In this document: positions 35,782-46,090 of the stretch, one piece after another
Layout: each line of letters starts with the position of its first letter
How positions within the stretch are numbered: the first letter of the stretch is position 1
Assembly: GCF_001955695.1 (NCBI RefSeq)
Contig: NZ_CP019236.1
Span: forward strand, 2,418,001 to 2,482,000
Direction of reading: 5' to 3'
Source of the DNA: Rhodoferax koreense
GTDB lineage: Bacteria; Pseudomonadota; Gammaproteobacteria; Burkholderiales; Burkholderiaceae_C
DNA length: 64,000 nucleotides
The notes under the pieces: generated by a model
What the model was told of the DNA's origin: nothing
The model's database searches: none
The model's input: only the letters and a program-made list of their open reading frames with translations
Made by a program: the position numbers and the translations under genes

Positions 35782-37848
35782 ATGCAAACCCTGACCCAAA
35801 AAATCACCCGCCACGGCGTGTGGGCCCTGGTCGCGCTGACCGGCGCCGGCGCCCTCGCCACCATCGCGCTGCATCGCGGCGAAACCGTCAACGCCCTGTG
35901 GGTGGTGGTGGCAGCACTCGCCGTCTACCTCATCGCCTACCGCTACTACAGCCTGTTCATCGCCGACAAGGTGGTCTCGCTCGACGCGAAGCGCGCCACG
36001 CCGGCCATGCGCCACAACGACGGGCTGGACTACGTGCCGACCAACAAGTACGTGCTGTTCGGCCACCACTTCGCCGCCATCGCGGGCGCCGGTCCGCTGG
36101 TCGGCCCGGTACTGGCCGCGCAGATGGGTTACCTGCCAGGCATGTTGTGGATCCTGGCCGGCGTGGTGTTCGCCGGCGCGGTGCAGGACTTCCTGGTGCT
36201 GTTCATCTCCACCCGGCGCGACGGCCGCTCGCTCGGCGACCTGATCAAGTCCGAGCTCGGACCGATCCCGGGCGTGATCGCGCTGTTCGGCACCTTCATG
36301 ATCATGGTGATCATCCTGGCCGTGCTGGCGCTGATCGTGGTCAAGGCCCTGGCCGACAGCCCCTGGGGCACCTTCACCGTGGGCGCGACGATTCCGCTGG
36401 CGCTGTTCATGGGCATCTACACGCGCTACATCCGGCCCGGCAAGATCGGCGAGGTGTCGGTCATCGGCTTCGTGCTGCTGATCGCCTCCATCGTCGTCGG
36501 CGGCCAGGTGGCGGCCAGCGAGACCTGGGCACCGCTGTTCACCTTCGACGGCAAGCAACTCACCTGGATGCTGATCGGCTACGGCTTCATCGCCTCGGTG
36601 CTGCCGGTGTGGCTGCTGCTGGCGCCGCGCGACTACCTGTCGACCTTCCTGAAGATCGGCGCCATCCTGGCGCTGGCCATCGGCATCGTCTTCATCGCGC
36701 CCGACCTGAAGATGCCGGCCGTGACGCGTTTCGTCGACGGTAGCGGGCCGGTGTGGGCCGGCACGCTGTTCCCCTTCCTGTTCATCACCATCGCCTGCGG
36801 CGCGGTGTCGGGCTTCCATGCGCTGATCTCCTCGGGCACCACGCCGAAGCTGCTGGAGAACGAAAAACACGCGCGCTTCATCGGCTACGGCGCGATGCTG
36901 GTCGAATCCTTCGTGGCCATCATGGCGCTGGTGGCGGCGTCCATCATCGAGCCCGGCGTCTACTTCGCGATGAACAGCCCGCTGGCCGTGCTCGGCCCCA
37001 CGGCCGAGAGCGCGGCACAGGTCATCTCGCAATGGGGTTTCAGTGTCACGCCCGACATGCTGATCCAGACCGCGAAAGACGTGGGCGAAACCAGCATCAT
37101 CTCTCGCGCCGGCGGCGCCCCCACGCTGGCCGTGGGCATGGCGCAGATCTTCTCGCACATGTTCGGCGGCAAGGCCATGATGGGTTTCTGGTACCACTTC
37201 GCCATCCTGTTCGAAGCGCTGTTCATCCTGACCGCGGTGGACGCGGGCACGCGTGCCGGCCGCTTCATGCTGCAGGATTTGCTTGGTACCTTCGTGCCAT
37301 CGCTGAAGAAGACGGACTCGTGGATCAGCAACGGCCTGGCCACCGGCCTGTGCGTCGCAGCCTGGGGCTACTTCCTGTACCAGGGCGTGGTCGATCCGCT
37401 GGGCGGCATCAACACGCTGTGGCCGCTGTTCGGCATCTCCAACCAGATGCTGGCCGGTGTGGCGCTGACGCTGGCCACCGTGGTGCTGTTCAAGATGAAG
37501 CGCGAGCGTTTCGCCTGGGTCACGCTGCTGCCGACCGCCTGGCTGCTGGCCTGCACCATGACCGCCGGCTGGCTCAAGGTGTTCGATGCCAGCCCCAAGG
37601 TCGGCTTCCTGGCGCATGCGAACAAGTACCAGGCCGCCATCGACCAGGGCCAGCTGCTCGCGCCGGCCAAGTCGCTGGAGCAGATGCACCGCATCGTCTT
37701 CAACGACTACCTCGACGCCGGCCTGTGTGTGTTCTTCATGTTCGTCGTGGTCAGCATCGTGGCCTTCGGCACCCGGGCCTGCCTGGTGGCGCGCCGCAGC
37801 GCCAAGCCGACCACGCGCGAAGCCAGCGGCAGCATGGCCACGGCCTGA
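35782..37848 (+). CDS. cstA: Carbon starvation protein CstA family transporter
   Basis: 688-residue membrane protein with about 16 hydrophobic segments. Characteristic stretches are NDGLDYVPTNKYVLFGHHFAAIAGAGPLVGPVLAAQMGYLPG, DFLVLFISTRRDGRSLGDL and FHALISSGTTPKLL. Known CstA/BtsT proteins import peptides or pyruvate, the latter being BtsT-like. The neighbouring Cache two-component system supports induced carboxylate uptake (inference). The ATG at 35782 has GAAGAGA just upstream; the frame is open far upstream without homology. The small DUF466 partner follows directly. Confidence 0.93.
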   Translation: MQTLTQKITRHGVWALVALTGAGALATIALHRGETVNALWVVVAALAVYLIAYRYYSLFIADKVVSLDAKRATPAMRHNDGLDYVPTNKYVLFGHHFAAIAGAGPLVGPVLAAQMGYLPGMLWILAGVVFAGAVQDFLVLFISTRRDGRSLGDLIKSELGPIPGVIALFGTFMIMVIILAVLALIVVKALADSPWGTFTVGATIPLALFMGIYTRYIRPGKIGEVSVIGFVLLIASIVVGGQVAASETWAPLFTFDGKQLTWMLIGYGFIASVLPVWLLLAPRDYLSTFLKIGAILALAIGIVFIAPDLKMPAVTRFVDGSGPVWAGTLFPFLFITIACGAVSGFHALISSGTTPKLLENEKHARFIGYGAMLVESFVAIMALVAASIIEPGVYFAMNSPLAVLGPTAESAAQVISQWGFSVTPDMLIQTAKDVGETSIISRAGGAPTLAVGMAQIFSHMFGGKAMMGFWYHFAILFEALFILTAVDAGTRAGRFMLQDLLGTFVPSLKKTDSWISNGLATGLCVAAWGYFLYQGVVDPLGGINTLWPLFGISNQMLAGVALTLATVVLFKMKRERFAWVTLLPTAWLLACTMTAGWLKVFDASPKVGFLAHANKYQAAIDQGQLLAPAKSLEQMHRIVFNDYLDAGLCVFFMFVVVSIVAFGTRACLVARRSAKPTTREASGSMATA

Positions 37849-37859
37849 AGGGAGGCGAG

Positions 37860-38060
37860 ATGCTCGATCAGCTTTCCGCCGTGGGCAAGTACCTGGGCCA
37901 GACCGCACGGCTGATGGTCGGCGTGCCCAACTACGACACCTATGCCGCGCACCAGCGCAGCCGGCACCCGGATGCGCCGGTGATGAGCTACGAGGAATTT
38001 TTCCGAGAGCGGCAGGAGGCGCGCTACGGCGGCAAGGGCCGGGTGGGGCGCTGCTGCTGA
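37860..38060 (+). CDS. YbdD/YjiX family small protein (DUF466)
   Basis: 66-residue soluble protein that accompanies CstA-type transporters. The family motifs GVPNYDTYAAHQRSRHPD and MSYEEFFRERQEARYGG are intact. A strong RBS (GGGAGG) lies seven bases before the ATG and 11 bases separate it from cstA. The role in transporter function is unknown. It converges with the ATCase gene, with six bases between stops. Confidence 0.92.
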   Translation: MLDQLSAVGKYLGQTARLMVGVPNYDTYAAHQRSRHPDAPVMSYEEFFRERQEARYGGKGRVGRCC

Positions 38061-38066
38061 CGGGCG

Positions 38067-39353
38067 TCAGAGCTCGTCGAACTCGGCATCGTCCGGCCCG
38101 ACGTGCCGGGGGGAACGCCAGGCGGCATCGCGCATCGACCGCGCCACCTGGCCCTCGACCCCCATCAACACGGCGAACAGCGCCATGCGCACCGCGATGC
38201 CGTTGTCGGTCTGCCGGAAGATCGCCAGCCGCGGGTCGTGGTTCAGGTCGGTGCTGAGGTCGTTCGCACCGGGCCGGCCGTCGCGCGGCAGCGGATGCAT
38301 GAGGATGGTGTCCGGTTTGCAGACCGCATCGACCAGGGCCTTGCCGACCTGGAACTCCGGCGTGTAGCCCTCGATTTCCTCGCCCTGGAAACGTTCCTTC
38401 TGGATGCGCGTGGCGTAAACCACGTCGGCGCCGCGCAGGCCTTGCTCCAGCGATGGCGTCTGCTCCACCACATGGCCGTTGCGGGCCACCAGGTCGAGCA
38501 GGTAGGCCGGCATCTCGAGCGACGGCGGGGCGATCAGCGTGAACTTCAGGCCGCGGTAGAGCGCGAGCAGCCGGATCAGCGAATGCACCGTGCGGCCGTA
38601 CTTCAGGTCGCCCACCATCGCCACATGGGTGCCGTCCACCAGTTTGCCGAGCCGCGAGAATTCGCGCTGGATGGTGTAGATGTCGAGAATGGCCTGGCTC
38701 GGGTGTTCGCCCGGGCCGTCGCCCGCGTTGATTACCGGGATGTTGGTGGCCCGCGCGAATTCGGCCACCGAGCCCTGCTCGGGGTGGCGCACCACCAGCG
38801 CATCGACATAACCGCTCATGACGCGGCTGGTGTCGTAGATCGACTCACCCTTGGCCATCGACGAAAAGGTAAAGCCCGTGGTGTCGCACACCGTGCCGCC
38901 CAGCCGACAGAAGGCCGCGCCGAAACTCACGCGTGTGCGCGTGCTGGCCTCGAAGAACAGGCTGCCGAGCACCGCGCCTTCGAGCACCCGCGTCACTTTC
39001 TGGCGGCGCGCAATGGGCTGCATGGTGTCGGCCACGCGGAACAGGTCCTCCAGGCCGTCGCGGTCGAACTGGGCCACGGAGAGCAGGTGCGGCCTCCCGT
39101 CGGCGGCCATGCGCTGCGCCAGCGGCCGGTCGTCCACGCCGCCACCGGCCGCCGATGCGCCGCGGGGCGCGTTTTGCAGGATCTCGCCGACGAACTTGCT
39201 CACCATGTCCGGCATGCTGCGCGACTCGGCCGATGCCTCCGGCAGCAGCCAGGTGTCGAGCGCGCGGCGTCGCACACCCAGCCGCTCCGAAAATGCATCG
39301 CGGGTGAGATTGAGGCGGCGCATGGCGTCGCGCAGGAAGTCCTGTTGTTGCAT
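38067..39353 (-). CDS. pyrB: Aspartate carbamoyltransferase with N-terminal HTH-like extension
   Basis: Predicted second enzyme of pyrimidine synthesis, forming carbamoyl-aspartate. The 428 residues exceed the usual 300-340. The catalytic fold starts near residue 88: carbamoyl-phosphate loop SLFFEASTRTRVSF (STRTR at 137-141), HPEQGS, DGPGEHPSQAILD, GDLKYGRTVHS and HPLPRDGRP are all present. Residues about 5-40 (LRDAMRRLNLTRDAFSERLGVRRRALDTWLLPE) read like a helix-turn-helix, followed by a low-complexity Ala/Gly linker to about 85. The promoter carries a long palindrome (39361-39402), consistent with autoregulation. Whether this or another copy is the housekeeping enzyme is unclear. Confidence 0.88.
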   Translation of the reverse strand: MQQQDFLRDAMRRLNLTRDAFSERLGVRRRALDTWLLPEASAESRSMPDMVSKFVGEILQNAPRGASAAGGGVDDRPLAQRMAADGRPHLLSVAQFDRDGLEDLFRVADTMQPIARRQKVTRVLEGAVLGSLFFEASTRTRVSFGAAFCRLGGTVCDTTGFTFSSMAKGESIYDTSRVMSGYVDALVVRHPEQGSVAEFARATNIPVINAGDGPGEHPSQAILDIYTIQREFSRLGKLVDGTHVAMVGDLKYGRTVHSLIRLLALYRGLKFTLIAPPSLEMPAYLLDLVARNGHVVEQTPSLEQGLRGADVVYATRIQKERFQGEEIEGYTPEFQVGKALVDAVCKPDTILMHPLPRDGRPGANDLSTDLNHDPRLAIFRQTDNGIAVRMALFAVLMGVEGQVARSMRDAAWRSPRHVGPDDAEFDEL

Positions 39354-39360
39354 GGCATGA

Positions 39361-39412
39361 ATATACGCGTTGAGGTTCTGGTATTCTACTCATTGCGTAT
39401 ATCCAGTTGCAA
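39361..39412 (-). promoter_or_regulatory. pyrB promoter bracketed by a palindrome
   Basis: On the minus strand -35 TTGCAA (39407-39412), 18-base spacer, -10 TAGAAT (39383-39388). ATATACGC and GCGTATAT (39395-39402 and 39361-39368) form an 8-bp perfect inverted repeat. One half lies within the spacer and the other just after the expected start, as for a repressor that covers the promoter. Confidence 0.6.
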
Positions 39413-39414
39413 TC

Positions 39415-39798
39415 TCACTGCATCGAGTGCAGCCCGATCATGTTGCCTTCGGTATCCACCACGAGGGCCGCGAAGCCGTATTTGCCGATGGCGAACTTCG
39501 GTTTGGAGACCTGTCCGCCCGCAGCGGCGACCCGGCCGGCTTCAACCGCGCAGTCCTGGCACATGAAGTAGACAATCACGCTGCTGCCTCCGCCGGACGG
39601 TCCGCCCTGCATCTTCACTAACGCACCCGAACAGCCATGGCTGTCGTCCATCGGGCCGGGGAAGGCGATGAGTTCGATCGATGGGTCAGGGCTTTCCAGT
39701 GGTTCGAGCTGGAAGGCGAAGACCTTCTCGTAGAAGGCCTTGGCGCGTGGCAGGTCCTGCACGTAGATTTCGAACCAGCCGACAGGTTTGTTTTGCAT
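39415..39798 (-). CDS. VOC-family (glyoxalase/dioxygenase superfamily) protein
   Basis: 127-residue protein with two beta-alpha-beta-beta-beta modules: PVGWFEIYVQDLPRAKAFYEKVFAF opens the first, SSVIVYFMCQDCAVEAGRVAAAGG the second, ending KYGFAALVVDTEGNMIGLHSMQ. Glu and His positions compatible with a metal site are present, but the activity cannot be named. Members include glyoxalases and resistance proteins. It ends close to the pyrB promoter in the same orientation. Confidence 0.85.
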   Translation of the reverse strand: MQNKPVGWFEIYVQDLPRAKAFYEKVFAFQLEPLESPDPSIELIAFPGPMDDSHGCSGALVKMQGGPSGGGSSVIVYFMCQDCAVEAGRVAAAGGQVSKPKFAIGKYGFAALVVDTEGNMIGLHSMQ

Positions 39799-39922
39799 GG
39801 GAGTCTCCGCATGGGTTGCTGGAAGGCCGGGCTGGACTTCCTGTCACCACGACGAACGGCGGCATGCCAGATCGACACCGGGCCGGCATTTCCTACCCGA
39901 AAGCGGCATCCATGCGAAGAAA

Positions 39923-39956
39923 AACCCGACCGCCTCCGAAGAAGCGGCCGGGTTTG
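39923..39956 (-). terminator. Terminator of the 56-residue membrane protein gene
   Basis: AAACCCG.CCGC pairs with GCGG.CGGGTTT and is followed on the minus strand by a short T-run, 19 bp after the stop codon. Confidence 0.8.
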
Positions 39957-39974
39957 CGCGGGACGACAGTCCGT

Positions 39975-40145
39975 TCAGGACGGGTCTTTGGCCCGGGTCT
40001 TGGACACCGCGCTGAAGATGCCGATGCCCAGCAGGATCAGGGTGCCGATGCCGATGTAGAGGTGCGGCACGCCGGCCACGACGGCAGCCCAGACCACGCC
40101 GCCGAGAAAGAGCGCGAAACCGAGCATGTAGAGTGCGAATGACAT
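39975..40145 (-). CDS. Small two-helix membrane protein, unknown function
   Basis: A 56-residue protein with two hydrophobic helices, about 4-24 (ALYMLGFALFLGGVVWAAVV) and 28-47 (HLYIGIGTLILLGIGIFSAV), and a basic tail SKTRAKDPS. Supported by GGAGG seven bases before the ATG and a terminator right after the stop, so it has its own complete transcription unit. No signal for cleavage. Short proteins of this shape are often annotated only as hypothetical. Confidence 0.78.
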   Translation of the reverse strand: MSFALYMLGFALFLGGVVWAAVVAGVPHLYIGIGTLILLGIGIFSAVSKTRAKDPS

Positions 40146-40235
40146 GGTGGTCCTCCAGTAATGTGATGGCGGAGTATTGAGCCCGGTGCGGCGCCGGTGT
40201 ATCGGGAAGAGTCGCCGATGTGCGTCGGTGGCCGC

Positions 40236-40766
40236 CTACCGTTTCTCCGCGCGCGGGTTCGCAGGCAAGAGGTCCACGTAGGCTTTGTCCACCAGATCGG
40301 CGCGGCTGATGCCGAGGGCGGTCATCAAATGGTGCGCTTCTTGAATACCAGCAATTTCAGCCTCGTCCTCGCGCAATACCACTTCAAGCTCCATGAAATC
40401 GCCGAGTCCTTGAACATGGTCGATGTGCACCCGGGTACGCCCAACTAAGTACAGCGTTCGGTTCTTGATCACCCGACCCGCTACACCGTACGCCAATGAA
40501 AGTGTGTGGCGCAACTGGTCGGCATCTGGGGTGGGCGCAAGGTCGTAAAAGGATGTCTTGGGTCCATCGGCATTGGCCCTGCGGTAGAAGATGAGTTCGC
40601 CGCTGCCATCGGCAAATGCACGAAGTTTCAGACGGCCGTTTTCGCATCCGAAGAACGTGTCGTCCTGGGCAATCATCGTCGGGCCGGACGTTGCCAGGCT
40701 CGCGGCCTTCGCCATGAGCGCCGCAGCGTCTGAAACCGCTGCCTTGATTTCGATGTTACGGGACAT
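40236..40766 (-). CDS. CYTH-domain protein, class IV adenylate cyclase-like
   Basis: 176-residue triphosphate-tunnel enzyme. The N-terminal IEIKA matches the ExExK signature, followed by basic and acidic strand residues (RLKLRAFADGSGELIFYRR, VHIDHVQGLGDFMELEVVL) that line the tunnel. It resembles CyaB/class IV cyclases and thiamine triphosphatase-like proteins. Whether it makes cAMP or hydrolyses a triphosphate is not settled by sequence. Confidence 0.8.
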   Translation of the reverse strand: MSRNIEIKAAVSDAAALMAKAASLATSGPTMIAQDDTFFGCENGRLKLRAFADGSGELIFYRRANADGPKTSFYDLAPTPDADQLRHTLSLAYGVAGRVIKNRTLYLVGRTRVHIDHVQGLGDFMELEVVLREDEAEIAGIQEAHHLMTALGISRADLVDKAYVDLLPANPRAEKR

Positions 40767-40851
40767 GGCGTCTCTGAGCGATGTAAATGATTAAAGGAAG
40801 AATCTTTTCGTCACGCGTGCGTAGACACCGGGTGACCGAGCTTGGGCCTCC

Positions 40852-41352
40852 TCATTTGCGCTGCGTGAATCCGGCTGGCAATTCCGGCGGTCCGGGGTCA
40901 TACATGTTGACGAAGAGAAAAACATCCTCGCTCGTACCGTCGACGCGAACGCGATAGATGTCGAGTAGTCCACCACCTGCAAACGGCGAATTGGCGGTCT
41001 GGAAGTCACAGCACGCACCCAGTCGTTCGTAAGTGATGGGTTCGCCGTTGGGCCCTCGCAGCGCATTGAGGTACTGGATGTGGAAGACTGCGCTCGAGCG
41101 TGGCCCGACTCGGATCGCCGATTCTTTGGCGAAGCCGTATTTCGGATCGCTGGCGACTCGCATCGGCGGTCTCCAATATGGCGATGCGGAGTCGCTTCGG
41201 CCGTTGGGAATGCGTTTGCCGTCCTTGAGGGTGACTGAGACAATCGGAGGCAGCGCTACCGCGGTGGCAGGCGATGGCGGCTTCGTCTGACACGCGGACA
41301 AGCCTGCGGCGATAACCGCAAGAAACAATGATTTGAAAAATACTGTATGCAT
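40852..41352 (-). CDS. Uncharacterised lipoprotein
   Basis: 166-residue protein with a lipoprotein signal ending in the lipobox LSAC (MHTVFFKSLFLAVIAAGLSAC). The mature part contains a conserved-looking core: FHIQYLNALRGPNGEPITYERLGACCDFQT and GGLLDIYRVRVDGTSEDVFLFVNMYDPGPPELPAGF. I recall a family with these motifs that databases sometimes mislabel as an aldolase; no activity is evident here. Base composition is lower in GC than the neighbours. The ATG at 41352 gives the lipoprotein signal. Confidence 0.72.
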   Translation of the reverse strand: MHTVFFKSLFLAVIAAGLSACQTKPPSPATAVALPPIVSVTLKDGKRIPNGRSDSASPYWRPPMRVASDPKYGFAKESAIRVGPRSSAVFHIQYLNALRGPNGEPITYERLGACCDFQTANSPFAGGGLLDIYRVRVDGTSEDVFLFVNMYDPGPPELPAGFTQRK

Positions 41353-41426
41353 CGTTGATTTGTCGAATGAATGTATCGACACCGATGCTACGTCCGGTGC
41401 TTCCAAATTCGACCGGTGCCTCCATC

Positions 41427-41466
41427 AAAAAATCCCGGCTCCTTTTCCAAGGAGTCGGGATTTTTC
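41427..41466 (-). terminator. Terminator of the dnaKJ transcript
   Basis: AATCCCG-CTCCTT pairs with AAGGAG-CGGGATT, with a T-run on the minus strand; lies 28 bp past the dnaJ stop. Confidence 0.9.
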
Positions 41467-41493
41467 AATCCAGCTTCAGCGCCGTTCAGCTTC

Positions 41494-42630
41494 TCAGGCG
41501 CTGAAAAACTTCTTCAAGCGATCCGTCCAGCTCTCGCCCGTCGGCGAGTGTTTCCCACCGCCTTTTTTCAGCGACTCTTCCAGCTCGCGCATCAGCTTGC
41601 GCTGGTGCTCCGTCAGCTTCACTGGCGTTTCCACCGTGATGTGGCAGTACAGGTCGCCGGGGTAGCTGTCGCGCACGCCTTTGATGCCCTTGCCGCGCAG
41701 GCGGAACTGCTTGCCGGCCTGGGTGCCTTCGGGGATGTCGATGGCCGCCTTGCCGGCCAGCGTCGGCACTTCGATCTCGCCGCCCAGGGCGGCGGTGATG
41801 AAGCTCACCGGCACCGAGCAGTGCAGGTCGCCGCCATCGCGCTCGAAGATGTCGTGCTTCTTCAGGCGGATCTCGATGTACAGGTCGCCCGAGGGGCCGC
41901 CATTCGAGCCGGGTTCGCCGTTGCCGACGCTCCTGATGCGCATGCCGTCGTCGATGCCGGCGGGGATCTTCACCTCCAGCGTCTTCTGCTTCTTGATCTT
42001 GCCCTGGCCTGCGCACGCGACGCAGGGCTCGGGAATGATCTTGCCCGCGCCGCGGCAGGTGGGACAGGTCTGCTGCACGCTGAAGAAGCCCTGGCGCATC
42101 TGCACCGTGCCCGCGCCCGAGCAGGTCGTGCAGGTCTTGGCCTGGGTGCCGGGCTTGGCGCCGGTGCCGTGGCAGACGTCGCAGCTGTCCCAGGTGGGGA
42201 TGCGGATCTGCGCATCCTTGCCGCGCGCGGCTTCCTCGAGCGTGATCTCCATCGCGTAGCTCAGGTCGCTGCCGCGGAACACCTGGCGGCCGCCGCGCGC
42301 ACCGCCGCGTGCCTGGCCGAACATGTCGCCGAAGATGTCGCCGAAGGCTTCGGCGAAGCCGCCGAAACCTTCCTGGCCCGGGCCGCCGCGCATGTTCGGA
42401 TCGACGCCCGCATGGCCGTACTGGTCGTAGGCCGCGCGTTTCTGCGGGTCCGACAACATCTCGTACGCCTCCTTGGCGTCCTTGAACTTCTCTTCCGCCA
42501 CTTTGGCCGCGTCACCCTGGTTGCGGTCGGGGTGGTGCTTCATCGCCAGCTTGCGATAAGCCTTCTTGATTTCTTCCTCGCCGGCATTCTTGGGAACACC
42601 GAGGATTTCGTAATAGTCTCTTTTGGACAT
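41494..42630 (-). CDS. dnaJ: Chaperone protein DnaJ
   Basis: Hsp40 co-chaperone that delivers clients to DnaK and stimulates its ATPase; 378 residues. J-domain 1-70 with the HPD motif in [11 protein letters not shown], Gly/Phe-rich region about 75-125, zinc finger with four CxxCxGxG repeats ([32 protein letters not shown]), then the client-binding C-terminal domain. Last gene of grpE-dnaK-dnaJ; 86 bp including a strong hairpin separate it from dnaK. Confidence 0.97.
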   Translation of the reverse strand: MSKRDYYEILGVPKNAGEEEIKKAYRKLAMKHHPDRNQGDAAKVAEEKFKDAKEAYEMLSDPQKRAAYDQYGHAGVDPNMRGGPGQEGFGGFAEAFGDIFGDMFGQARGGARGGRQVFRGSDLSYAMEITLEEAARGKDAQIRIPTWDSCDVCHGTGAKPGTQAKTCTTCSGAGTVQMRQGFFSVQQTCPTCRGAGKIIPEPCVACAGQGKIKKQKTLEVKIPAGIDDGMRIRSVGNGEPGSNGGPSGDLYIEIRLKKHDIFERDGGDLHCSVPVSFITAALGGEIEVPTLAGKAAIDIPEGTQAGKQFRLRGKGIKGVRDSYPGDLYCHITVETPVKLTEHQRKLMRELEESLKKGGGKHSPTGESWTDRLKKFFSA

Positions 42631-42659
42631 GGTTTAGCAGGGGCAGGTTGGAACACAAA

Positions 42660-42696
42660 CGCCGCGTTGAAGCACCCGAGGTGCTCCAACGCGGCG
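42660..42696 (-). promoter_or_regulatory. Long hairpin between dnaK and dnaJ
   Basis: Seventeen-base arms (42660-42676 and 42680-42696) pair with one mismatch around a three-base loop; the minus strand continues TTTGTGTT. It can act as a partial terminator or RNA-stability element lowering dnaJ relative to dnaK. Confidence 0.75.
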
Positions 42697-42716
42697 ACGA
42701 GGGCGTGGTCCCGGGC

Positions 42717-44702
<1,986 letters not shown>

Positions 44703-44856
44703 TTGCTACTCCTGCTATTTTTGAAAAATTGATTGGGCGCCTGCCTTGGCAACCCATGTGTTCAACGTGTGGATAACTTCTGCGGATTCAAGGCCCGGTT
44801 GCGCCGCTTTTTTGCCTGTTTTGGACCTGCAGCCCGCTTTTGCCGGCCGTTTTGCC

Positions 44857-45420
44857 TTATTTCGGCGCGCTGACCGTGACCAGCGCGGGCCGCAGCACGC
44901 GTTCGGAAATCAGGTAACCCTTTTGCAGCACGGTCACCACGGTGTTGGCTTCCTGTTCGGCGGGCACCACGCTGATGGCCTGGTGCTGGTGCGGATCGAA
45001 CTTGGTGCCCGGTGCCGGGTCGATGGCGATGACCTTGTTGCGTTCGAGCGCGCTCTTCAACTGGCGTAGCGTGGCTTCGGCGCCCTCGCGGATCTGCTCG
45101 ATGCTGCCGTCCTTGATGGCCAGGCCGGCTTCCAGGCTGTCGGCCACCGGCAGCAGGCTTTCGGCGAAGCTTTCCACGCCGTACTTGCGGGCCTTGGAGA
45201 CTTCTTCCTCGGCGCGGCGGCGGGCGTTCTCGGCATCGGCCTTGGCGCGCAGGAACTGGTCGGCCAGATCGGCGCTCTTGGCCTTGAGCGCGGCGAGCTC
45301 GGCCTGCGCCTGTGCCAGGGCTTCTACGTCGTTGGCGGCCTGGGCTGCTTCGAGTTCTTCGGGGCTCGGGGCGCCGCTCAGAGGCTGCTGCTGGTAGGGG
45401 TTGGGTGTGTGTTCGGACAT
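44857..45420 (-). CDS. grpE: Nucleotide exchange factor GrpE
   Basis: Releases ADP from DnaK. The 187 residues comprise a long N-terminal coiled coil about 30-110 ([36 protein letters not shown]), then a beta-domain ending [17 protein letters not shown], the family C-terminus. The ATG at 45420 (MSEHTPNP) is preferred over an upstream in-frame ATG because the sigma-32 promoter lies between them. First gene of the heat-shock operon. Confidence 0.95.
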   Translation of the reverse strand: MSEHTPNPYQQQPLSGAPSPEELEAAQAANDVEALAQAQAELAALKAKSADLADQFLRAKADAENARRRAEEEVSKARKYGVESFAESLLPVADSLEAGLAIKDGSIEQIREGAEATLRQLKSALERNKVIAIDPAPGTKFDPHQHQAISVVPAEQEANTVVTVLQKGYLISERVLRPALVTVSAPK

Positions 45421-45465
45421 GCTCGTGATCGGATGTGGTCGAAAAGTTGTAACGCTAACGGCGAA

Positions 45466-45494
45466 AGCTGGGGCCAGCCCCATGGTTTTTCAAG
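45466..45494 (-). promoter_or_regulatory. Sigma-32 heat-shock promoter of grpE
   Basis: On the minus strand CTTGAAA (45488-45494), 14-base spacer, CCCCAGCT (45466-45473), close to the CTTGAAA/CCCCATnT consensus and 46 bp before the grpE ATG. Confidence 0.8.
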
Positions 45495-45549
45495 GGGCTG
45501 TACGCATTTCTGGCGATACGAAGGCGTTCCCGCGGGACGCCTTCCGCGT

Positions 45550-45900
45550 TCACTTGACGGCGAGCAGGTCGACGTCGAACTTCAGCGTCGCGTTCGGCGG
45601 AATCACGCCGCCGGCGCCGCGCGCGCCATAACCGAGCGCGGCGGGGATGATCAGGGTGCGCGAGCCGCCCACCTTCATGCCGGCCACGCCTTCGTCCCAG
45701 CCCTTGATGACCATGCCCGCGCCCAGCGAAAACACGAACGGGTCGTTGCGGTCCTTGCTGGAGTCGAACTTGGCGCCCTGCACGCCGTCGTTGTAGAGCC
45801 AGCCGGTGTAGTGCACCGTCACGCTCTGGCCTTTGGCGGCCTCGGCGCCGTCGCCGACTTTGGTGTCTTCATACTGCAGGCCGGAAGGGGTGGTGGTCAT
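45550..45900 (-). CDS. FKBP-type peptidyl-prolyl isomerase
   Basis: 116-residue single-domain cytoplasmic FKBP without signal peptide. Active-site strands VTVHYTGWLYNDGVQGAKFDSSKDRNDPFVFSLGAGMVIKGWDEGV and AALGYGARGAGGVIPPNATLKFDVDLL are complete. It accelerates proline isomerisation and may assist folding. Lies upstream of grpE on the same strand, but the heat-shock promoter is between them. Confidence 0.93.
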   Translation of the reverse strand: MTTTPSGLQYEDTKVGDGAEAAKGQSVTVHYTGWLYNDGVQGAKFDSSKDRNDPFVFSLGAGMVIKGWDEGVAGMKVGGSRTLIIPAALGYGARGAGGVIPPNATLKFDVDLLAVK

Positions 45901-45926
45901 GTGGATTCCTTGGTGAAACGGTTTTG

Positions 45927-45955
45927 TTTGCTATGCAATTAATAGCTGGAAGCGC
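45927..45955 (-). repeat. Dispersed short repeat upstream of the FKBP gene
   Basis: The minus strand carries GCGC, AGCTATTAA and TAGCAAA blocks in the same order and spacing as 3548-3576 in the ATPase gene (20 of 29 positions by eye). Confidence 0.5.
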
Positions 45956-46030
45956 TCGGCGGACGTGCGCTCGAGGCGGGAAAGTTCTGAAAAAGCCGCT
46001 GAATTATGCCAGCAGGTGCCGCCGCCATGA

Positions 46031-46053
46031 AAAAAGGACAGGCGGGCCTGTCC
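46031..46053 (-). terminator. Terminator of the HxlR-type regulator gene
   Basis: GGACAGGC and GCCTGTCC separated by two G, followed on the minus strand by six T residues. Confidence 0.88.
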
Positions 46054-46090
46054 TCGGTGGCTTCGTCTGCCGGGCGGGCGGCCAGGCCGG

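Noticed and set aside
44768..44776. Replication origin
   Set aside because: Only one DnaA box, no AT-rich unwinding region and no dnaA/dnaN/gyrB genes nearby.
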